The translations under genes were made by a program, and so were the position numbers. The notes under the pieces were generated by a model, which saw only the letters and a list, made by a program, of their open reading frames with translations, searched no databases and had not been told where the DNA came from. 38,299 bases of DNA, taken from positions 1 to 38,299 of the forward strand of contig JAKQOD010000314.1 in NCBI GenBank assembly GCA_029565465.1, written 5' to 3'. This document shows, in pieces, positions 32,811-38,299 of the stretch. The DNA is from Deltaproteobacteria bacterium (GTDB taxonomy: Bacteria; Myxococcota_A; Polyangia; Haliangiales; Haliangiaceae). Numbering within the stretch: the first letter of the stretch is position 1; the number at the start of each line of letters is the position of its first letter.

Positions 32811-33996
32811 CGTTGCTGCGCGACACGCGGAATTCGGAAGCGGTCGCTCCAACATCGGTGGTGATGGTACAGGCTAATGCTTGCGCTCGCTCACGCAGCG
32901 ACTGCTGGCCAAGCCCCAAGCCATCGCTGCTTGTTTGCAGTGGCCGATCGCTGGCCTGCAATTGCGCCGCAACGCGCAAGATGTCTTGCGTCGATGCACA
33001 GATCTCGATCTGGATCGATGCAACCGCGGCGTGGCGCAGCATGTTGCGCAAGGCTTCAAGCAAGATGCCGCGTAGATGTTCACAATCGTCGGCACTCAAG
33101 CGCGTGCTGTTGCTGGCGGCGGCGACGAATTCACAAGGAATGTTAAAATTGCGACAAAGTTGTTCACATTCGGTCTGCAATGCGACCAGTTTGCTTGCCA
33201 CTGGGACCTGCGACGACAGCTTGGCCACCGAGGTGTAAACATCGCGGCTCGCGGTTTGGGTGAGGCGTGCAACCTCATTGGCAAATGCTTCGCGATCGCC
33301 GCCAACATCGGGATTCTGCGCGATGGTCTGCAATTGAAAAAGCTGCGCCATCACGGTGTCGTGCAAGTCACGCGCAATGCGGTCGCGTTCTTGTTGTTCA
33401 GATGTTGCGCATGCAGCCAACTCGCGCTGGACGACATAGCGCGTGTGGCGAATGATATAGCCCTGGATTGCCAGATGAATCGCAAAAAAACCAAGGCCGC
33501 TCGCAAGCACGATGGCGATATCGCGGGTGGGCGCATGACGTTGGTGCAACGCCCACGCGCAGGCCAGTGGCACCGCAATGAAAAAAGCTTGGTAGAAGCG
33601 TCGTCGAATCGGCGACATCGACGAGTGCAGCGCGAACACTGCAACTCCAATAACCACCACCACGTGTGCATTCGTGATGTACCTGGCGCCTGCCACCGAT
33701 GCCACGCCCAAGACCACCGCTTCGATGTGGTCGATAAGATTGTGCCACAGCGAATCTGACCCGAACCGCCGAAACGCAATCAGCGCCGCCGTGTTGACTG
33801 CGGTAAACGCGATCACACCAATGGTCATCACTGCTTGGCCGAACCGCGACGTATCGTTCCAATAGCCTGCGATCACAATGGTCATTGCCAACGCGATGAC
33901 CACTACCGCAGCTGGATTCCGAATAACGGAAAACACCAACGCATCGTGCTCGCGTGCCCGCGCGGTAAATGCTCTTTGCACCTCGTCGTCGGTCAT
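32803..33996 (-). CDS. Sensor histidine kinase, NarL/HisKA_3 type
   Basis: 397 residues. About six hydrophobic helices (residues 29-178) form a membrane sensor without a large external domain. The HisKA_3 motif E-R-D-R-I-A-R-D-L-H-D-T-V-M-A-Q-L places the phospho-accepting His at 212. The ATPase domain has L-L-E-A-L-R-N-M-L-R-H-A (N box) and D-G-L-G-L-G-Q-Q-S-L-R-E-R-A (G box). It starts within the response regulator's stop (TCAT on the plus strand, a 4-bp ATGA overlap), so the two are translationally coupled with the regulator first. The stimulus is unknown; small intramembrane sensors of this kind often detect envelope or redox changes. Confidence 0.92.
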   Translation of the reverse strand: MTDDEVQRAFTARAREHDALVFSVIRNPAAVVVIALAMTIVIAGYWNDTSRFGQAVMTIGVIAFTAVNTAALIAFRRFGSDSLWHNLIDHIEAVVLGVASVAGARYITNAHVVVVIGVAVFALHSSMSPIRRRFYQAFFIAVPLACAWALHQRHAPTRDIAIVLASGLGFFAIHLAIQGYIIRHTRYVVQRELAACATSEQQERDRIARDLHDTVMAQLFQLQTIAQNPDVGGDREAFANEVARLTQTASRDVYTSVAKLSSQVPVASKLVALQTECEQLCRNFNIPCEFVAAASNSTRLSADDCEHLRGILLEALRNMLRHAAVASIQIEICASTQDILRVAAQLQASDRPLQTSSDGLGLGQQSLRERAQALACTITTDVGATASEFRVSRSNAT

Positions 33997-34661
33997 GGCT
34001 TCGAATCGTTTTGATGCTGCAGTGCGAGTTGCGTGGCTTGCGCTTTGGACCGGACACCGAGCTTTTTGTACAGCCGCTTGATGTACGTCTGCACAGTGCT
34101 CAACGACAGGCCAAGCTTGCCTGAGATGTCTTGGTACGTGCGGGCCTTGCCAAGCAGCTGCAGCACTTGTTGCTCTTGTTTCGACAATGTCGCCAGTGCT
34201 GGGTTAGGTGGCGGCGCGGCTTGTACGTGTGTAACCAACGAGCGCGCGGCGCGTGGCGACAACGGCGACAGCGCTTGCGACGCATCATCAAGCGCACGCA
34301 CCAGGTTAATCGTGTCGCTTTTGGCGATGAAGCCGATTGCACCTGCTTGCAGTGCCGCTTGAACATTGGCTGCGTCGTACAGCTGGCTCATGCAAATGAC
34401 GGGCGCGACTGGGTTCGCTTGCCGGAAGCGAGCAATTGCATCAATGCCGCTGCTGTCGTCGTCGAGGCGCAAATCAACCAGCGCAATATCAAACGCCAAG
34501 CCGGCTTGTAGTTGTGCTTGCACGCCACGCACTGAAGTGGCGACGGTAACAATGCGATAGCGTGATCCGGCCAATGCTTGGCGCACCGCACGTTCGGCAA
34601 TAGCCATGTTTTCGACGAGGAACAGCCGTTGTACGGCGACGGTTCCGGTCTTTTGTCCCAT
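33993..34661 (-). CDS. Response regulator, NarL/LuxR family
   Basis: 222 residues from ATG 34661; ATG 34676 would add five residues. The receiver domain (about 10-125) has phospho-acceptor Asp63 in A-L-V-D-L-R-L and Lys114 in F-I-A-K-S-D, the normal catalytic set, but the acidic pair near the N-terminus is reduced to a single Glu (L-F-L-V-E-N). The C-terminal LuxR-type helix-turn-helix (about 150-210) reads L-S-K-Q-E-Q-Q-V-L-Q-L-L, Y-Q-D-I-S-G-K-L-G-L-S-L-S-T-V-Q-T-Y-I-K-R-L-Y-K-K-L-G-V. It is the first gene of a two-gene operon with the histidine kinase and diverges from the cytochrome lipoprotein (95 bp between starts), a candidate target. Confidence 0.93.
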   Translation of the reverse strand: MGQKTGTVAVQRLFLVENMAIAERAVRQALAGSRYRIVTVATSVRGVQAQLQAGLAFDIALVDLRLDDDSSGIDAIARFRQANPVAPVICMSQLYDAANVQAALQAGAIGFIAKSDTINLVRALDDASQALSPLSPRAARSLVTHVQAAPPPNPALATLSKQEQQVLQLLGKARTYQDISGKLGLSLSTVQTYIKRLYKKLGVRSKAQATQLALQHQNDSKP

Positions 34662-34756
34662 GAATATGGGTATCACGCACGATTGCGGGCAGCAATCAAA
34701 TCAGGCGGTTGGCGTCGCATCTACGGTGGATGGGTAGGCTTAACCAGAGGAAAACT

Positions 34757-37279
34757 ATGCTTCATGCTCGTAGGCGCACACGCGCAGCTTCGCTTTCATT
34801 CACGCTATTCACGGCAGCTCTTACGGTTCACTGTGGCAGCGATGCCGCGGCGCCCGATGCGCCAGTGCCCGATGGGCCACCCGCGGTGGTGGTTGTGGCC
34901 AAATTCCCGTCGCGTTCTGCGCCAGTTGCGCTGAACCCAGCCGAAACCGTGGTGGCGATGGTGAACCCGGACAGTGATAGCGTTTCACTGTTCGATGCGG
35001 TGAGCAATGCGCGCATCGCCGTGGTGCAAGTTGGCGATGAACCATCGAGTGTGGTGTTTTCACCCGACGGCAAAACGTTGTATGTCGCACTGCGGGCCGC
35101 GGCGGCGGTTGCCAAAGTTGTGGCGGTCGATACCGCTGCGCCGACGCTAGCAGGCCAAGTTGCGGTTGGGTCGGAACCAACTGGCATTGCGTTGTCGCCA
35201 ACCGGTGCCACGCTGTTTGTCAGCGAATGGGCCGAAGGTCGCATCAGCGCCATTGACACGGCAACGATGACAGAAAAAGCGGCGTCGACCGAGCCGGCGA
35301 ATCCACGTGCAATCGCGGTTACCAACAATGGCGATGCATCGGACGCCGACGAGCTCGTCGTGGTGCCGGAATTCTATGGTTCACCGTCGGGGATCGAAGG
35401 CGCAAACGATTCACGCAAAGGTGTGGTGCGGTTGTTGAAAGCCAACGACTTGAGCACCGCCGCCGTGATCGAACTGCCTGCATTGGATACCGGTTTTAAG
35501 CGCGACCTGGCTAACCCGCCTGCCGACACTGACGATGTGCGTGGCACCGGGCCAGCCGTGTTGGCAGCGCCAAATCAACTTACGAGCGTCACCATTTCGA
35601 ATGGTCGTGCGTATGTGGCAGCGCTTAATGCGGCGCCCGCCGTACCCGTGCGTTTCAATAGTAACGTGTTCTCAACGGTGTACGTGATCGATTTGGCGAC
35701 CCGCGCGGTGGTGCCCGAAACCGCCGGTGGCACCATCGTGCTGGGCAAAGGCATCACCTCAATCATTGATGCTGCGGCTGGTGTGAACTTCTCGACGGTG
35801 AAATCAACCGGCGCACGCTTGATGATGGGGGATATTCAAGATGTGGCGCTGCTGCCTGGCCGTGAGGTCGCCTATGCGGTTAGCCGTGCGTCCGACGGTT
35901 TGCAACGCATGACATTTACCGCCACTGGGGTGAACTTTGGCTCATCGGTGAACAAGCAGATGGATATCACCGGCGCGGCCGGTGCCGGCCAAGGCTGCAA
36001 GAACCCAACCGGCATGGCGATCAAAGAAGACGGCACCAAAGCGTTTGTACATTGCACGGTGTCGCGACGCTTGGGCGTGATTGATCTGCAGCAGCAGAAA
36101 TTGGTCGACGCTGTTGAATCGGCAAGTTTTCCAGCGCCAAGTTCTGAAGAGGAACGGGTGCAGATCGGCAAGCGCTTTTATTTCACGGGGCGCGGTCGCT
36201 GGTCGAAAAATGGCGAGGGCTGGTCATCGTGCGGTTCATGTCATCCCGACGCCCTGAGCGATAACATCACGTGGATCTTTGGTACTGGTCCACGGCAAAC
36301 GACGTCGCAGGATGGTTCGTTTTCGCACGGCGCGACCGGCATGAAGCAACGCATCTTTAACTGGACCGGTGTGTTTGACGAACACCACGATTTCGAACGC
36401 AACGTGCGCGATGTTTCCGGCGGCCTCGGCGCCGTGACAAAACCGAAAGCCGGCCAAGTCTGTGGCAAATTTACCGACGAAGATGCGTTAACCCTCGGTG
36501 GCAACCTCGGCAAACCAGTCAAAGTGACCAGCGATACCGAAGCTGGCGGTTGTGTGCTGCCCGATTGGGACGAACTTGATTCCTACGTCAAAACGATTCG
36601 CCCCGCTCGCGCGCCGCGAAAAACCGATGCTGCATCGGTAGCCCGCGGTCGCACATTGTTTGAAACCCAAGGCGCATGCATCCAATGTCACAGCGGTGCT
36701 GGCTGGACGGTGTCGCGGCGGTTCCGCAATCCTCCGTCGGAAGCCGACAACGTGGCGCTTGCAGCGCAGTTGTTTAACCGTGGTGTTGGCCCGGCAGTAT
36801 GGACGTTGCACGAAGGTGGCAAGCAGATCGAACCGCAGCTCGCTGCGGCGGACCCCGACGGCCGTGATGCCTTAGGCGCCGTGGTGAATCTGCCACCAGC
36901 GCAGATGTCGTGCGTGTTGCGCAACGTTGGAACGTTTGGCGTGTTTGGCAATACCGCTGCGACCGATGCGTTAGAAGTCCGCAATGCACCTACGGCGATT
37001 GGCGCATCGACGACGCTTCGCGCCCAAGGCCGCGGTGGCTACAATGTGCCGGCGCTGTATGGCTTAACATTGGGCGCGCCGTATCTGCACCACGGTCAAG
37101 CGCGCAGCCTCGAAGAGTTGTTCAGCGATGCGCGTTTTGAAGGCCATCGCACGGCTGCGGCCGCGAACTTCGCACCGGTTGGCCAAGATCTTACCGACCT
37201 CGTGAACTTTCTGCGCAGCATCGACAAAGATACCGTGGAGTTTGCGGTGCCCGCTGGGTATGACTGGTGCCCTCAATGA
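34757..37279 (+). CDS. YVTN beta-propeller and di-haem cytochrome c lipoprotein (MauG/CcP-like)
   Basis: 840 residues from ATG 34757, preceded by AGAGG; ATG/GTG codons upstream lack a signal. The N-terminus is basic, then hydrophobic, ending L-T-V-H-C (Cys26), a fair lipobox. Residues about 45-460 contain YVTN-type propeller repeats (P-D-G-K-T-L-Y-V-A, P-T-G-A-T-L-F-V-S, E-D-G-T-K-A-F-V-H). Two haem c sites follow: C-G-S-C-H at 492-496 and C-I-Q-C-H at 641-645, in the arrangement of bacterial di-haem cytochrome c peroxidases/MauG, plus the family's P-A-L-Y-G-L-T-L-G-A-P-Y-L-H-H-G. The probable role is electron transfer or peroxide or cofactor oxidation in the periplasm or outer membrane. The oxidised substrate may be bound by the propeller. 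Confidence 0.9.
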   Translation: MLHARRRTRAASLSFTLFTAALTVHCGSDAAAPDAPVPDGPPAVVVVAKFPSRSAPVALNPAETVVAMVNPDSDSVSLFDAVSNARIAVVQVGDEPSSVVFSPDGKTLYVALRAAAAVAKVVAVDTAAPTLAGQVAVGSEPTGIALSPTGATLFVSEWAEGRISAIDTATMTEKAASTEPANPRAIAVTNNGDASDADELVVVPEFYGSPSGIEGANDSRKGVVRLLKANDLSTAAVIELPALDTGFKRDLANPPADTDDVRGTGPAVLAAPNQLTSVTISNGRAYVAALNAAPAVPVRFNSNVFSTVYVIDLATRAVVPETAGGTIVLGKGITSIIDAAAGVNFSTVKSTGARLMMGDIQDVALLPGREVAYAVSRASDGLQRMTFTATGVNFGSSVNKQMDITGAAGAGQGCKNPTGMAIKEDGTKAFVHCTVSRRLGVIDLQQQKLVDAVESASFPAPSSEEERVQIGKRFYFTGRGRWSKNGEGWSSCGSCHPDALSDNITWIFGTGPRQTTSQDGSFSHGATGMKQRIFNWTGVFDEHHDFERNVRDVSGGLGAVTKPKAGQVCGKFTDEDALTLGGNLGKPVKVTSDTEAGGCVLPDWDELDSYVKTIRPARAPRKTDAASVARGRTLFETQGACIQCHSGAGWTVSRRFRNPPSEADNVALAAQLFNRGVGPAVWTLHEGGKQIEPQLAAADPDGRDALGAVVNLPPAQMSCVLRNVGTFGVFGNTAATDALEVRNAPTAIGASTTLRAQGRGGYNVPALYGLTLGAPYLHHGQARSLEELFSDARFEGHRTAAAANFAPVGQDLTDLVNFLRSIDKDTVEFAVPAGYDWCPQ

Positions 37280-37307
37280 GTTGAGCTGAGTTGAGCCGAG
37301 TTGAGCA
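37278..37307. repeat. Three tandem 10-bp repeats (GAGTTGAGCN)
   Basis: GAGTTGAGCT, GAGTTGAGCC and GAGTTGAGCA follow directly on the cytochrome gene's stop codon. Differences are confined to the tenth base. They lie 44 bp before the Sel1 gene start and may be a slippage tract or a binding site. Confidence 0.75.
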
Positions 37308-37350
37308 TGTTGCATGCGACTCTGGCTCGGTGGGATCCGTCCGTGGTTGC

Positions 37351-37953
37351 ATGAACAGTTGTGCAAGATTGATGTGGCTGTCGCTAGTGGCGCTTGGTGC
37401 ATGTTCGGGCGCTGCATCGGCTACGCGGAGTAAGCAAATGCCCACCGGCGCGCCGAGCAAGTTCGATGCGTATCGGGCCAAGTGCAACAGTGGCTCAATG
37501 TGTGATTGTTACAACCTTGGCGTTTTGTACGACGAAGGCAAAGGGGTTGCGCAAGATGCGCAACGGGCGGCGCACTGGTATCGCCATGCGTGTGATGGTG
37601 GTGAGATGCAGGGCTGCGACAATCTTGCAGCGCTGCACGTATTTGGTACCGGTGTTGCGCATGACACCCGCCGTGCGGTGGCGCTCTATGAGCAAGCCTG
37701 TACCGCTGGCTTGGTGCGGAGTTGCTACAATCTTGGTGTGCTGTACGACCACGGCGAAGGCGTGACGCATGACACTTGGCACGCCGCGAAGCTGTTCACC
37801 CAAGCATGCGCGGCTGACCACGCAACCGCATGTTTCAACCTCGCAACCATGTACTGGCGCGGTGAAGGTGTGAGCGAAGACGAAGCCCAGGCCATGCGCT
37901 TGTTCAAACAGGCTTGCGAGCTCGGCTCAAAGGATGCTTGCGAACAGCTTTGA
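37351..37953 (+). CDS. Cys-rich Sel1-repeat lipoprotein (Hcp-like)
   Basis: 200 residues from ATG 37351; ATG 37372 is an alternative and an earlier GTG/ATG region lacks a signal. The signal ends L-V-A-L-G-A-C (Cys18). From about residue 45 there are four Sel1-like repeats of 36 residues (C-Y-N-L-G-V-L-Y-D-E-G-K-G-V, L-A-A-L-H-V-F-G-T-G-V, C-Y-N-L-G-V-L-Y-D-H-G-E-G-V, C-F-N-L-A-T-M-Y-W-R-G-E-G-V), each with two Cys seven residues apart (A-C-x7-C), as in the disulfide-locked helical hairpins of Helicobacter Hcp proteins. These are exported adaptor or binding proteins; the partner is unknown. The gene follows the cytochrome gene on the same strand, but the 71-bp gap and the repeat tract make co-transcription uncertain. 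Confidence 0.87.
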   Translation: MNSCARLMWLSLVALGACSGAASATRSKQMPTGAPSKFDAYRAKCNSGSMCDCYNLGVLYDEGKGVAQDAQRAAHWYRHACDGGEMQGCDNLAALHVFGTGVAHDTRRAVALYEQACTAGLVRSCYNLGVLYDHGEGVTHDTWHAAKLFTQACAADHATACFNLATMYWRGEGVSEDEAQAMRLFKQACELGSKDACEQL

Positions 37954-37964
37954 CGCCGCCGGCG

Positions 37965-38299
37965 CTATTTGGCGCGAGCGCTACGCCCGATGGTGAAGTG
38001 GCACAGCAACAGGCCGACTTGCACGCAGCCGATAACTACGCCGTGGCCAACGACCCAGTATGGAAGCGATGCAACGCAGGCCACCATCCACACGAACACA
38101 AAGGTATCGCGCCGCCCGAACGAGCGAATCCAGGTGATTGGCGAGGTCGGGTCGTAAACGTCGTCGGCGGTTTGTTTGTCGGATTCGAACCACCAGCGAA
38201 AGGCAAAAACGTCGCCGGTGCCGGTGCGTCGGTACACATCGAAATAGGTGATCAGCGAAACCAAGACGCGTGCACCTGCCGCCGCAATGCCTGCGTACA
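37965..38299 (-). CDS. Membrane protein, 5' end beyond the window
   Basis: About 110 C-terminal residues are visible; the frame continues through Y-A-G-I-A-A-A-G-A-R-V-L-V-S-L-I to the right edge without a stop, so the TTG at 38264 is not a reliable start. There are at least two hydrophobic segments (F-V-F-V-W-M-V-A-C-V-A-S-L-P-Y-W and V-V-I-G-C-V-Q-V-G-L-L-L-C-H-F) separated by a polar loop with D-P-T-S-P-I-T-W. A short basic tail (R-S-A-R-A-K) ends the protein. The family is not recognised. It is convergent with the Sel1 gene (11 bp between stops). Confidence 0.65.
   Translation of the reverse strand, partial: YAGIAAAGARVLVSLITYFDVYRRTGTGDVFAFRWWFESDKQTADDVYDPTSPITWIRSFGRRDTFVFVWMVACVASLPYWVVGHGVVIGCVQVGLLLCHFTIGRSARAK

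Noticed and set aside
1..38299. tRNA, rRNA, riboswitch or complete insertion sequence
   Set aside because: No cloverleaf-like segments with CCA ends, no conserved rRNA words and no paired terminal inverted repeats around a transposase were recognised by eye; a covariance-model scan would be needed for certainty.

Overview
The window looks like a chromosomal segment of a member of the Myxococcota (former Deltaproteobacteria), of moderately high GC. No rRNA or marker gene is present, so the placement is an inference. It rests on the many short-signal lipoproteins, a secreted zinc protease with a MYXO-CTERM-like tail, a large serine/threonine kinase fused to an anti-sigma-type zinc finger beside a sigma factor, and a lone LytTR regulator. 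No tRNA, CRISPR array or intact insertion sequence was seen. The only mobile-DNA gene is a REP-associated (Y1/HUH) transposase cut by the left edge.

Layout. 1-1400: 3' part of the HUH transposase, then about 930 bp without a convincing gene but with a GTGAATCGGCTG/GTGGTC tandem repeat. 1405-4337: an A/T-richer stretch with one minus-strand Ig-like/beta-propeller lipoprotein, bracketed by two 25-bp near-identical direct repeats. 4338-7771: YfcF-like glutathione transferase, a ghost of a hexapeptide acyltransferase, two small lipoproteins, an exported DJ-1/PfpI-type protein and a Gly/Pro/Trp-rich lipoprotein. 7994-12669: NhaR-like LysR regulator, two uncharacterised genes, a decapitated lipoprotein remnant and the zinc protease. 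12699-16871: an AcoR-like sigma-54 activator diverging from an aldehyde dehydrogenase and a DUF779 gene, with a clean -24/-12 promoter and repeated upstream elements.

16877-23419 is the most interesting part. A sigma-70-family factor diverges from the zinc-finger/kinase/TPR protein. On either side lie two members of an unrecognised secreted-protein family, then the LytTR regulator. The second family member and the LytTR gene each have the same two-block promoter-like element at identical spacing. I infer a self-contained signalling regulon: the kinase with built-in anti-sigma finger controls the sigma factor, which transcribes the secreted protein and the LytTR regulator.

23428-38299: an Ig-domain lipoprotein, an OPT-family transporter, a lipoprotein with a possible Cys-peptidase-like core and PPC domain, an outer-membrane-like protein, a glycosyltransferase diverging from a probable TIM-barrel protein, a TPR/PEGA-like protein, a NarL-type two-component pair, a YVTN-propeller/di-haem cytochrome lipoprotein, a Cys-rich Sel1 lipoprotein and a membrane protein running off the right edge. 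Functional names rest on motifs read by eye; no database search was run.
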